64,000 nucleotides of DNA from Phoronis australis (lineage: Eukaryota > Phoronida > Phoronidae): positions 231,758-295,757 of the forward strand of contig NMRA01000362.1 of NCBI GenBank assembly GCA_002633005.1, given 5' to 3'. Below the pieces are notes generated by a model that saw only the letters and a program-made list of their open reading frames with translations, ran no database searches and was not told the DNA's origin. The first letter of the stretch is position 1, and the number at the start of each line of letters is the position of its first letter. The position numbers were made by a program, and so were the translations under genes. Of the stretch, positions 23,201 to 35,200 are shown one piece after another.

Positions 23201-24437
23201 CAAGTGAAAAAACTTTTTCGGGTGAAATTGGTAAGACAAGATTGGGTACTGCTTCAACATGCATACATGCAATCAAAAGCGCTCCCTCCAGTCTAGCAAC
23301 ACCTCACACACTCTCTGATGACGTAAAATAGTGACTGTTCACGATATCATTTCTGTCGCCAAACAAAATGAGTACGGATTTTCCCGATACTGGTAACGAA
23401 CAAACTTAAAATAATGGCATTGCCCTTGATTATATTAACCTTTGTTCGTCCGATAATTTGGTGATAAAAATGTACCAAGTAACACAACATTCAAAAGTTC
23501 CCCTGTATGAATGGGTTGTAGTTTCTTAAAGTGCAGTTTACGAATAATTCGCTGTTCTCTAGTCTGTTTAATGTATTCTGTAAAAGATGATGATACCGTA
23601 ATATGTAAAACCGTACCATGAAAAATTTAGTAAACTGAATACGTTCTTAAAGCGATTCTATTTACCCGGTGATGTTGCGAAGCAGACTCGCTAAAATAGA
23701 ACGCAGCAGAATATGCACGTCGCCAGTTGAACAAACAAAGTGTCCAACTGGATATTGAACCCGAGCTCAGTGTGCCAGGCATTGTTTCTGCAAAATAGAA
23801 GTGAATGGAGAAACAAAACGCGTTCGTAACGCAAAACACCATCGAGACACATTTTGCTGCGTATTACGGAACCCCCGACCTCTCACTTCATTGGTGACTG
23901 CTAGGTATGGAGCACTCTCCCCTTTCACTCACGTGACTTTGCTTCTATGGTTTCCATTTCCTCACACAAATCTTGCTCATGGGGGTCAGCCAAATCCAAA
24001 TCTAAAGCTCTATTTCAAACCTGGCTTTAAGACTATATCACATGACGTGCCTTCGTTTGAGTGTCACTCGTGTTTACTGGCGTTGCCGAAGCATTATTAG
24101 GAATATATGGAGAGTTCAATACAGTCAAAATTACGGAAACACGTTATAGCCCATGGAAGGCTTTAAAATGCCGTAAGCTGGACAGCATTCCGTAAGGACA
24201 AGACACTCCCAAAACATTTAATGTTCAAGAATGTCTCACAATTCAACATTCGAATCTCGCCGACAACAGTATATGCTAGACTATAGCTTACTCATCAAAC
24301 ACTTAATTTCGTTCGCGTGATCACGTGGTCTCGTTCAATAGACAAATTTTCCTTTCAGATCATCCTCACCGAACTGTCCAAAAAGTGCATTCGCCGATGA
24401 GTCAGTGGAAATAAACTAAGCATTGCATTTATTTCAG
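20260..24437 (+). other. Intron of kinase copy 2
   Basis: A 4178-base phase-1 intron, about 95% like copy 3's intron over its whole length. It carries a MITE at 20699-20863. About 170 bases at 20530-20698 are missing from copy 3. The block at 22243-22440 is the dispersed repeat also seen at 6285-6500. No gene is recognised in it. Confidence 0.75.
20699..20863. mobile_element. MITE with AAGCCCGTTTTAAGAAA ends, copy in kinase 2 intron
   Basis: A 165-base element. The left end is AAGCCCGTTTTAAGAAAGA and the right end, reverse-complemented, reads GGAGCCCGTTTCAAAAAACT, followed by CTGACTAC. The orthologous copy is at 32574-32740 in copy 3's intron. A similar single end (GAGCTCGTTCCAAGAAA) lies at about 20621-20637, suggesting a second, older or nested element. 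It is non-coding. Confidence 0.6.
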
Positions 24438-25633
24438 GTGACAACATGGCCACCTATGTGCTTCGGGTCAAGGTCACGGCACTGTACGATGACGTGGAAG
24501 AAGAGCATAACCTTATTGTGAAGACAACGCAACCGAACGAGGCTATGAGCACCTTTCTGTTGGAAGGTCGCTTATTCAACAAAGAGATTAGTGCATATTC
24601 GAAGCTATTTCCAGCATTATATAGGATGCAAGAGGATCTAGGCATCGAGCCCGTAGTCCCGTCCGTGCCAAAATTCTACTATGGTCGTGAAGATGCTGTC
24701 GATGTTGCAGGCATAGTCATAGTTGAAGATTTGAGACCAAAGGGATTTCGAATGATCGAAAAGCGCGACGGGGCTGATCTTGACCATTGTAGATTAGTTG
24801 TGAAAGAGCTGGCCACGTGGCACGCTTTGACGCTGGCGTTGAAAAACAGGGATGTGGAGAAGCTGAGGCAAGAGTTCGAATTTGCATTTCACGAGGCCCA
24901 TTTTGGTCTTTCCGCTGAAATTTTGATGAAAAAAATGTTGAAAGATAGCGTCAAAAACATGGTGATGTTGATCGAAAAGTCACCGTTGTCCTCTGCGGAA
25001 GTAAAAAAGCAAGCGAGGAAGTTGTTGAACTTTGAAGAACCACTGGAAGAGATAAGAAAAGCAATCCAACCTGAAGAACCATTTGCTCTTATTTGCCATG
25101 GCGACAGTTGGTGTAATAACATGCTGTTCCGTTACGCGGATTGTGACGGAGTTCAGAAGCCTGTTGCAATAACTCTTCTTGATCACCAAATTGTCCGATA
25201 CGCACTACCTACTACTGACTTATGTTACTTTTTATATCTCAATACTTCAAGAAGCTTGCGCAAAGCCCATCTTCAAGATCTTCTAGAGCTCTACCATATG
25301 ACCTTCGTTAACATCCTTCGACACGTCAAGTTTGAGTTCCCCGAGTTCACGCTAGACGTCGTCAAAACCCTGTTCAAGAAGACAGCCATGTTGGGTATAA
25401 TGTTTGGGAGCATGGCAATTCCCTTCTTCCAAGCGAAGACAGAAGATTTTGAAAAGTATGATAAATTAAGGAGTGAGGTTACTAACGAAGAAGAATGGTT
25501 GAAGATGGAAGAAGAGATGGCTAACGAAGCGATAAAGAATCGGGAAGAATGGGGATTCTCCGATTCCGACAAGGCTATTAGCGAGATCTTTATAGGTTTA
25601 GTTGAAGATGCAATTGAACTTGGGATTTTGTAA
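24438..25633 (+). CDS. EcKL/CHK kinase-like copy 2, exon 2 (mosaic)
   Basis: Joined to exon 1 this gives an intact 446-residue kinase-like protein. Features: Lys77 in LIVKTTQP, hinge VIVEDLRPKGF, catalytic HGDSWCNN (His269, Asp271, Asn276), LLDHQ (Asp297), and an acidic, charged C-terminus ending ELGIL. Length is normal for the family (about 400-450). Up to about 24840 the variable sites mostly match copy 3 (DNMATYV, YDDVEE, YSKLFP, GFRMIEKRDG). From about 24850 on they match copy 1 (HEAHFGLS, LMKKMLKDS, LLNFEEP). The product is probably a cytosolic small-molecule kinase acting on steroid- or xenobiotic-like substrates; the substrate cannot be read from the sequence. Confidence 0.9.
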
Positions 25634-28600
25634 CTTTAACCAGGGCGCCTTGATGGTTGGCAAAGCCAGAAAAAATATATACATCACAACTCTAATGCAG
25701 CTGCTCAACCCTACGTTGTGTACATGCAAATAACATGACTAATTGAAAATAAAATAACCCACACATTCAAAACCACCGACCTTTGTTGCTGGTCGCTATC
25801 ATTATAAGACTGTCCTCGTTCTGTCCTTACTTAGATTAAAAGCGATGTCAAGGATTGAAACCATGCGTCAGTTCGCTATTGCTTATACTCTTTCCGGGTT
25901 TTCAGTTTATACTACTAAAAAAAATTTGACCGCCAAGATGTCTAATTCAAATCTATTCCCAAGTGATGCTGTGGTTTCAAATCGACGATAATTAAATACG
26001 AAAGTTTCAAAGTAACTCCTGAATTGATGGTTCCGCAGAGTGGAACGCCATTGGCCTTCGTTCAGCAATGGGGTCGCCAAATTTAAGTTTCATTCGAACA
26101 AATTATGCGAATATAAAGATCAATTACGCCAGATAGAAAGAGGTTTTGACACCAGAACATGCGCAATTGAGTTTTAATATAGCAGTATTGTTGCACCAGC
26201 AAACAAAAGAGACCATAAAGTAAACCTAACAAGCCAGATTTCTTGTGGCGGGGCTGGGTGTAGTCAGTGCTGTAGTGGGGCGTAGGTGCACGTGGGCGCA
26301 GCCAACCACCTTTTGGCATTTGAACGTAGCGCCTACGCACCGTAAGTTACGTTCGGTGCTCAAGGTGATACGAGGGGCTTAGGGCTCCTACTTACCTCTA
26401 ATTTTACCACTACACCACAGGGTGTAGGTCACGGTGAACTGCTATCTTATTCGAACCGTCATGGTTAATGTTCACGTAAGGTAGCACTGAACAGTTATAG
26501 GCTGTAGCCACAGGGCATTTTCTAGAATTTAAATACAGTTTTAAATATTATTTCTAAGAATGGTATGACATGTTATAAGATGTTTATAAGAATTAATATT
26601 AACGAATGTTGTAATATAAGATCTAATATCTTATCAGCCCTAGTAATTTGTACGAATTCTTGTCACTGACCAAAAATGATCCTAAGAATAATGCTGTAAA
26701 CGATGATCGGACTGATATATGTGAACGATGATCAGTCTCATCAGAATTCATATCAACCAAAATGGAGGTGCGAGATTTTTTACACAAGCATTACTTATTC
26801 GAAGTTTAGAAAATATGATTAAGACAGTGAAGAAGACGAAATGTACACAATGTCTATTTTGTTACGTACAATATCATTAAGATTGACGGTAAATACATGT
26901 ATAAAGGGCAAAACTAAACCTTTGAACTAGCAAGGAGCAATGTATAATGCATACAGAAGTATGCAACAGTCAGGGCACGGACTTCTGGGAGGGCGAGGTG
27001 ACACAACAAGTTGTGATCATCGGCACTAAACATTTCAGCATCAGAAATATTACACACATTCATTCAAGTAAGTCAGGCAAAGGCATTTTAATTAATAATC
27101 CACTGGTGCCACCTGCCGGCCCGAAGTGTTGTACCAGAGGGTTCCAGTTCAATCCCGTCCTGCAGTCATTCTATTACTGCTTATGAATTTCTGTAATTAC
27201 TTCACGTTTTGTCTCTTATAGTTTCTTAACGACAGTTGAAACATTACAGCGTTCTAGAACGCATGTGTAGTTAGTTGTTGCAACAAGAGGGGGTTACATA
27301 TATCAAACTTGACTAATATCCGTGGCGTTGGTGCATTGAATTTTGGAATTAAATGCTGAATGACGTTAATTTGAACATGTGTCTTAAAACGCTACGCAAT
27401 AATGCTACAAGCCAAACTTTAATAATTCTGCTACATGTAAAACTAATGATTGCCTAAAGGTATTTCAATAAACACAATATACATTCATTGACTGGCCTTG
27501 ATGCATTACAAGCTTCAAGGTGTAAGACATATCAAATCCAAATAGAAAAAATATTCTATAAAGAGTTCTTCTCACCCACTTGTTAGACGAAATACAGGCT
27601 CTAGTTCTTATTCTTTGATTATATTAATTGTCGTAGCTCGCTATATGAATGCAGACAATCTAAATCCGTGGTCATGACCATAATATAGAATAGCGCACTA
27701 TCCCCTGTGTGTGAATCCGACACTGTCAAGTATTCACGAGCGAAGCTGAGATTCCAAATTCATCAAAAAAAACACAAAACATTCTTGCACAGCACAGCCA
27801 TTTGACCCAAACAACCAAACATTTGAAAAAATACAGTAGGATTGCCGCCATCGAAAGGGTGGAATTTTGAAGAACGTGAAGACCACTACTTATGAATTAC
27901 ACATAAGGACAATTTCCGATGGTTAGTTATAAAATATTGGTACTGTTTCCGGTAGTATCACAAGAATAGTATCTCTTTTGAGGATGGTTGCTATGAGTTT
28001 TTTGTAAGGAATTCCCACTTGTGGAAAACACTGCTGTCTAGGCTACTATTTGCAATGATCGTGTACATGTCGAAAGGGGTACACAAAGAACTCTTGCAAT
28101 CATAAACAAAGATTTCAATGGGTTTTTTTGTCAGTGGAGTTCAAGTTTACATCGTAAATCGTTATAGGTACCTCAGTCTGAAAACACACCTTAATACGAA
28201 TACCTCGTCTTCCGTACTCCCCCGATTGCCCGTCAAAAGTCTGCGAGCATGCATGCGGAAATTGCGCATAACATTCCTGTTTGATAAACTAATTCGTTGG
28301 TTTCTGATTTACTTGTTTAAGTATCTACGAATATCGATAGATTCATAGAGGATTTTTGAAAATTAGACGCTAATCTTGTAAGAATTGGTGATAATTCAGT
28401 CAATTTAATTGCTTCCTGAAGTTGGAAAAACTCTATAGTCCGATACTCAAGTAGTAAAGAACAGTTAGACGATTTTTGCATATCTAAAATAAGTCTCAAA
28501 GGCATTGATGAAATTCGTACCCAAAAACCGTAGATAGAAAAAAAGTTTTAAAAATCCCTAAATAAATAAAATTAAACTCATTTCTTGGAAAGGGTGTCTT

Positions 28601-28829
28601 CGCAGTTCCTTGGTGTTTTTAGTTTCCAGTAATATTGAGTAATGAATTTTTTTCTTCAAAACTGAATTGGTTGCTTTTCGTGACTGACGTATCCACGTTA
28701 AAAATAGGATGTAACCGTGCAGTAGGCCACGCAGACTCTCAGGAATGACCACACGGACTGAATTTGAACTGCAAGCGTTAAGGAAGTGTGTACATTTTTG
28801 GGACACATTATCCACCAGAAACTGAATTA
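25634..28829 (+). repeat. 3' flank of kinase copy 2, duplicate of 11838-14916
   Basis: Collinear with the flank of copy 1, including the poly(A) signal AATAAA at 25748-25753. It has small indels and one insertion of about 120 bases near 26600-26720. After 28829 the sequences part. No gene is recognised. Confidence 0.8.
25748..25753 (+). terminator. Poly(A) signal of kinase copy 2
   Basis: AATAAA about 115 bases after the stop codon, matching the position in copy 1. Confidence 0.55.
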
Positions 28830-30189
28830 TCGGTCGTGTTTTGACTGGAGATTTTGAAACAGCCCCAAAGGCACTATACCAGGGACTTCGGGGCCCCATC
28901 TTTTCAAAAAAACTCTTCTAAAGAAAGACCATAATAAAAAAGTTTTACCGAAACTGGATCGCAACAAAACGAATCTTGACCTTAGAACGAGCGCAGACAG
29001 CCGGTACGAGCTGCCTGTCTCAAGTGAATCATAGTTGAGCTGATCAGCAATTAGCTTTAGTTTGTAGGGAATTTCGTATTTTCGCACACTTAGATCTCAC
29101 CTATAGCTACTTGAGGCATCTCCTCGCTACAGGTCAGCCTACAGGTCCTAGACCCATTCTTATACTCTCCGTGTTGGTTCACGGTTACTCAACTCATAAT
29201 GGCTGTATACCGGGGATTGTTCGAGAGGCGGATTCATGATTTTGAGTTGGGGGGGGGTAGGGCAGAATATTAGTCGGGGTTTTACCACTCAGAAATTGGC
29301 ACCTCCAAACTGCCAAAAGAAATCTAGGAGAATTTTAGGGGGTCATGTTCCCTTGGCTCCCTAAATCCGCCACTGTGCCTCCCCAAGTGGGAGATTCGGT
29401 ACAAATGTTGTGACATCGGGAGGACGGGGTCGAGAGGGGGGTAGCGGAGGTGGTGGCGATGGGGGAGTTATTTGGTGACGTCGAAATGGTTTGTGCTCCC
29501 CCAATAAATTTTGCCTTCCTACGGGCCTGAACTATATCACAACTCAAGGATTAATTGTTTGGATTTTCAAAACGATTATAAATTTGAATTATAACCAAAC
29601 TCGGTAAAATCGAAGCTTACTCTTTGAAAGTTAGCCAGCTACGATGTTGGCTTAAGATCGCATTTGGTCTAATTGGCTGCAGTTTATGACTCTCATCAAT
29701 GTAAACTGGTTTAACAAATGTCGTTCGTATTTATTGCTTTGTTTTACCCCCATACAATGAAAAAGTGGTTATCGTCTGCTTCCTGTTCCGGGGCCGTCAA
29801 AACACCCAAAGCAAATATAGTGCAACTTAACATCTTGTTCATGAATGTTTACCCAGAGCGAAAAAGATCACGAAATTGTTGGCCGAAGCCGAATCACGAG
29901 ACGTCGCTCTCCTTATTTCGTCCACAGGTGGCGAATGCGTAGTTAGCTTGCTCAACTTAGCGAAAGCTGACTTAAATTTTGGTCAAAGCCAAGACAGAAG
30001 GCTAAAAGCCGATTTTTATGTTCATGAAACGGTCTTTTCCGAATTTTCGTCTTCTGTGTCAACTCGGACAAATGATCTTAAGTATTATAAGTAATTTTCG
30101 TGAAAAAGACTCCAGATCTCAACTAATCATAGCGCCGGAACTTCGAAGACCTGAAATCATCTCCAGTTTCACTCAAGAATAACTCGAAG
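28830..30189. other. Spacer between kinase copies 2 and 3, no gene recognised
   Basis: Mostly unremarkable sequence holding the MITE at 29226-29375 and a G-rich stretch at 29420-29480. Short frames at 29718-30094 have no family resemblance. Confidence 0.4.
29226..29375. mobile_element. MITE of the GGCGGATCC family, copy B
   Basis: Starts AGGCGGATTCATGATTTTGA and ends CTAAATCCGCCACTG. The ends are inverted repeats around GGCGGAT. It is the same family as 18250-18395 and 63036-63194. Confidence 0.65.
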
Positions 30190-30289
30190 CCAGAAGATGT
30201 TTTTGTCAAGGAAGGTGAGCTTATAGGCTATTTGACTACGTGTGTGACAACTGTCTGCAATATCCATGACGACGAGGCGGATTCACGTG

Positions 30290-31590
30290 GGAGTTGTTGG
30301 AAAATTTGTTCTACTGTCAAGGCTTTGCATGCAGACAGAGGCGTTGCGTGTTGGCGACCACATATGCACAGCTTGGTGTGAAGTTAATCAAAATGTCCAG
30401 CAGGGTGATTCTCTGTCACTAACCTTGTTTTCTATATTTTTAAATGACTTAGTTATTGATTTAAGCCAGTGTGAAAAGGGTATTGATATTGATAGCTATA
30501 ATTTGTTACGCTTACTTCATGCAGATGATTTAGTACTTTTTTCAGGGAGTGAAGACAGTTTACAAGTATTGCTAAATATGTTTCATGAATGGTTTTGGAA
30601 ATGGAAAATTTGCACCGGTACTAACTTTTAAAAAACAAAAGATGCACACTTCAGAAGAAAATGACACATGAGGAGTATAAAAAGGTTTATATATTTGGAT
30701 CTGTAGGTATAGAATATGCCGGTAGATACAAGTATTTAGGGATTTTTCTCAATTAGAATTTAGAATATAAGACAACGGCTCAGGTGCTAGATGAGTCCGC
30801 AGGTGGCTGGGCGCCGTTGTCGGTAAATATAAGATGTTAGGGGACACTTTTAGCAAATGCTTTGACTACTCTGTTAGCTCAGTCAAGAAGTATTGGTCTG
30901 GGGTTTGAGGCTATAAAGGTTTCTCACAATGTGGAATGGTTTATTCCAGAGCCCGTCTGCTTGCCTCGGGACGCAGCGGCCAACGCAGGTCTAAACGGAG
31001 ACACTGGCGGGGCAACAGCAGTGTATAACCAACATGAGAACATCATCCGTTTATAGAATCGTTTAATTGTGATGGATAAAACAGAATTCCAATTGAAAAC
31101 ATTCGTAACATATGCAAAAATAAGTGGAGCTCGTCTATCAAAGATATATCTTCACACGTTCAAATTCCGCATGCATTTTTTACGAAACCTGTGACTCATG
31201 TTGATTATTTTTGTAATTTATGTTTTGAAACAGTGATTTGGTTGGATCAAAACGTAAATTACGTTTTTATAAGATTTTCAACTCAGAATACTGTGCTGAA
31301 AAATATGCAATTCTTTTCGGTGTTAGCACAGTTGCACTCAGGAATTTTGCTTTTAGAGGTGAAAATAGGGAGGTTTCCGGGAATTGCATTTAATGAAAAA
31401 ATATCTCACAAAAGTATGCATATGTAACCAAAATTTAATTGAAGACGAAATGCATTTTGTGTTCGTTTGCAACAGATATTATAGTTTAAGAACTGAATTT
31501 CCAAGTGAATGCTGCCTTTTTGACTTGTTTCTATATTCCCCGGAAGCTCTCTTGAGTTTTTTTTTTTTATTGTGGCACTAGATTGTCTCG
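30290..31590 (+). mobile_element. LINE fragment with reverse-transcriptase remnant
   Basis: The translation shows GDHICTAWCEVNQNVQQGDS, LTLFSIFLNDL and LLHADDLVLFSGSEDSL. These are the Q-G-D-S-L-S-x-x-L-F and (Y)ADDLVL motifs of a CR1/L2-like non-LTR reverse transcriptase, with His in place of Tyr in YADD. Further 3', after many stops and frame changes, 31384-31581 gives NQNLIEDEMHFVFVCNRYYS, a typical C-terminal LINE zinc-knuckle-like end, followed by a T-rich tract. The element is dead. It separates two blocks that adjoin upstream of copy 1 (30190-30270 and 31700-31830). Confidence 0.75.
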
Positions 31591-31929
31591 GGAATTGCCT
31601 ATATTGTGTATATTAAACGTTTGGGTGTATTCAGGTGACCTATAAGTCCAAGAGGCTCGGCTGGGGATGTGTCGCATGTGACTCTTATTTGTTTATCCAT
31701 GTCATTATATGTAGCAGACAACTGAGCATTTTTACTGTACAGCGGGTGCGACAACCTACGACAAGGCTGCTACTGGTACTCTTACATTGCGTACACCCTG
31801 AAGTTCGTAGGCCACGATACATGAAGACGTGCCAGATTGAGACAGCATGTACAGGGGTTGTCGGTAATCTAACCCAACTTCGTAGACAAAATTTGCTTAC
31901 TGTCGGAATGTTGTTGATGCAAGGGCTTA

Positions 31930-32148
31930 TAGTAATGGCAATTTCAAGTTTGACCAATCAGAAGTGCAGGGGTATCTTTAACAGCGGATCAATCCGAGTG
32001 GCGTCGCGAAGCAAGACGCTTCGATGTTTACTTTTTGTTATCAAAGTTCGCGAACTTTGATCCTTCGCGTCTTGCAGTAAAGTAGTGAAGTGACCTCGTT
32101 AGAATATCATTCGTTCTCTTACCGGTTTGATTCAGTTGAATATTACAG
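31930..32148 (+). promoter_or_regulatory. Putative proximal promoter of kinase copy 3, with perfect 20-bp palindrome
   Basis: It has a CCAAT box at 31954-31958 and a perfect palindrome at 32041-32060, TCAAAGTTCGCGAACTTTGA, about 90 bases before the ATG. Each half contains CAAAGTTC, which resembles nuclear-receptor half-sites of the HNF4 type. Copy 2 has the same site with one change; copy 1 lacks it. The functional reading is inference. Confidence 0.45.
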
Positions 32149-32293
32149 ATGGCTGATTCAATTTCAGAAGAACGGGCCCTTTCCGACGCAGCCAACGTGA
32201 TTACGAAAGAGTTGCTTGAAAAAGCATTAAAGAAAGACGGGTCTGGAAATGTCACCGTGAAGGATTTCTCAGTAAAGTGGGCCTCTAAGTTAG
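32149..32293 (+). CDS. EcKL/CHK kinase-like copy 3, exon 1
   Basis: Encodes 48 residues plus one base, MADSISEERALSDAANVITK onward, ending at a consensus GTAAGT donor (32294). The ATG directly follows ATTACAG. It is identical to copy 2's exon 1 except for Val in place of Ile at residue 36. Confidence 0.87.
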
Positions 32294-35200
32294 GTAAGTC
32301 ATGAAGTTTACAGCACAAATATTCACACACGCATATATATGTACATGTTTCAGTAAAATTTTGCAGACCGATGCATATGTAACACTCACAACATATGAAA
32401 TTCATTTCTAGCCAAAATCAGGTTATTGTTTTGTTTCCATAAAGAGACGACCATGCAACGTCAAAACATGACCTAACCTGTTTGCCAAAGAAATTTGACT
32501 TTTTATTAAGGCTGTTTACTGCGACAAAAGTGGCTTCATCTTTCACCTTGTTCAAATTAGAAAATATTGTCTCAAGCCCGTTTTAAGAAATAGACTTTAA
32601 GTTTGATTAATTTTTTGGACTTAAGTTTTGTCTTAATTTTGACTATTTAGCGGAGGTGTAAGCTTCAAAGTTTGGAAGATGAGATAAATCTTCGACTACA
32701 TTCAAAAATGAAATGTAGTCAGTTTCTTGAAACGGGATTCTGGTCTCGAGCATTAGTATTACAAATTATTTTTTCGCCCGTATTCTTCCCGGCATTTGGC
32801 TCTGGCCGATTTCTGTTGTTCCGAATTTCAATATCCTTTGCCCGGATCTTAGGGAAATTGTCCCCCGCCCCCTGCTCCCACAGCCCCCGCGTATTACCTC
32901 TGTGGTTGATATTGAAGTCTACCTTCGTCTTTGATATTCGTGGACAAAACGCCCAAACATATTTATATATTTTACCTGTTGCATGAGTTGTCAAAACAGG
33001 CAATATGTTTTGGGCAAATTGGTCTTAATCCCAGCCCTTTGTTGGGACATGCGCAGACACTACCGCTTCGCTTCTCGAGTCAGGCAAGTTGGGTACGTTT
33101 GAAAGGATTATACTTTGCTATTTCAAAGGAAAGGGACTGTAAATACCTGGAGCGAAATAACACTGTGTGTCGGCAGGGTATCTGACATTGATATGAGTTA
33201 CAATAACATCTTTTTTCAGAAACACAAAGAAATGGAAAGGAATTTCCGCAAACAGGCCACAAATATAGGCCTATACATGAAGCTGGATAATTTTCGGCTC
33301 GTACAAAATGAATTTAACTAAACACACATTTACCAATGGTGAAAAAACTCTCTTATCCACACACATTGGTTTTCACTTCGTGTCTATGTTACTGCCACAT
33401 TCTGCGTTGATTTATCCCGCTGTTTCCGAAAGTACACCCAAGTGTGTATGTTCTAAAATAGTAAAACTGTCACTTTTGAATAGATGCGCTGCGACTTACT
33501 ATCAGATTTAATAAGTTCAGGAAAACTTAAAGCTTCATTTGTCACTATTTGTTTGGCTAAAATAGAGAATCGAATTTGGCATTTTACTGTCCTAAACTTG
33601 CGTTCAAACTGATACTTTCCGTGAAAGAATCCACTTCCGTTACCATCTTAAATGCAGAACAGATTCGGCAAAAAAGCTAATACAGTGAAAAACTTACTAG
33701 ATTTATATTTTTCGCGTGAATGAAATTGTCCATAATTTAAACTTACGAGTAGATGTAATCACCATGCAGTGCATCGTCTTCTGTGACCATTGTTTACCGA
33801 CTTCATAGGTCATCGCTAAGTACCTGATTACATGAAGGTAATTGAACTGTGGGCGTGCTTTCAGTAAAGCTAGGACCTACGCTAGGACCTAGCAAAAATC
33901 TAGTCCAAGTCACGTATTCTCATTTAAAATACACGGCAATATCTCACGTAATCTTGTGAAATCTTGCTTTTTAGCGAGGTCCTAGTGTTACTGAACGGGA
34001 GTCGAATTTTATAGAGGAGTTTGGTAAAAAAATAAACACGGGCTCTGAATAAGATGAAGTGTTTACAAATTAAGTGTTTGAAACCATCATATGCTTTCTG
34101 TTGAAAAGTGACTACATTGCTAGCATCATTAAAGTTTCCTTGATAGTACTGCGTATCAAAATAGGAAATTCCGTATCCCAAAAACGAGAAAATAGAAGAG
34201 CGACTTCAATTGAAAGTTTCTTAGCGTCACGGACATGAGTGTGGCGTATGAACGTACCCAGTGTGACTGTTATACTCAGTAACGCATGACTTTTTAATAC
34301 AAACTTGTGCCATATACTCACGCCTCCCTGATGTCCCACGGGAAATTGAAAAAAACAGAGTGGTCAAATACTAAGTTGTCGCAACCACCACAAACGCAAC
34401 GCCTCGCCATATCCTGCTTACATTGTACACTATGGGACAACGAGCAGCAGTGTCGGATGACTTCACACTAAGTAAACACAATGGAGGTTGATACGTGCTG
34501 TGAATGGTTGTCCCGATTTTACATAATATGTTTTTACCAATAAATGGTCGTACCTCAAGATCAGCTATTTAACATATCATCAGATAGTGCTTGCAGGTGT
34601 TTTAATTTGATAGCTGGTCGACTGGTAGGGTGTTTTTGTCTGTTTTTGAAATGAAATTGGTCATTTCAGCACTTTAACGGGCACTCACCCCAGGGTTAAT
34701 CAGTATAACTGAAAACGGCGAATGAAATAATGCCCTGTTACAGTCGCCAACCTAAAGGGCCCTGATCACATTTGAAAATCCTCTGTTTAAAAGTCTGCTA
34801 GGTACGCAAGTGTGACTATTGTTTCGGGTGAGTTTGTCCACGAATAAAGGACACCACCAATGTACGTAGAGCCACGAGTTGAATTGTCAACCTCAGACAA
34901 ACGATAACGCTGAACTAACACGTGAAAATACGGCAATTGAATTATTTTCGCCTAGAAGTGAGCAGTCAGCTCATCAGGCGTTCACTGACAGACATCTCAG
35001 CTCGTTGCTTTCCGTCTGCGGTGGCCCATAGAGGAACGATCGCCTATCTCGCACGTAAGGATTTATTTGGGAAATTATTTTAGTTGATCAGCAAGTGAAA
35101 AAAACTTTTTTCTGGTGAAATTGGTAAGACAAGATTGAGTACTGCTTCAACATGCATACATGCAATCAAAAGCGCTCCCTCCAGTCTACGCTACATCTCA

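Noticed and set aside
32672-33003. Pairs of overlapping frames of about 95-105 codons in the kinase intron, with a counterpart at 20843-21121
   Set aside because: They lie in the intron between two well-supported exons, begin inside a MITE, and are open only because the introns of copies 2 and 3 are near-identical DNA.
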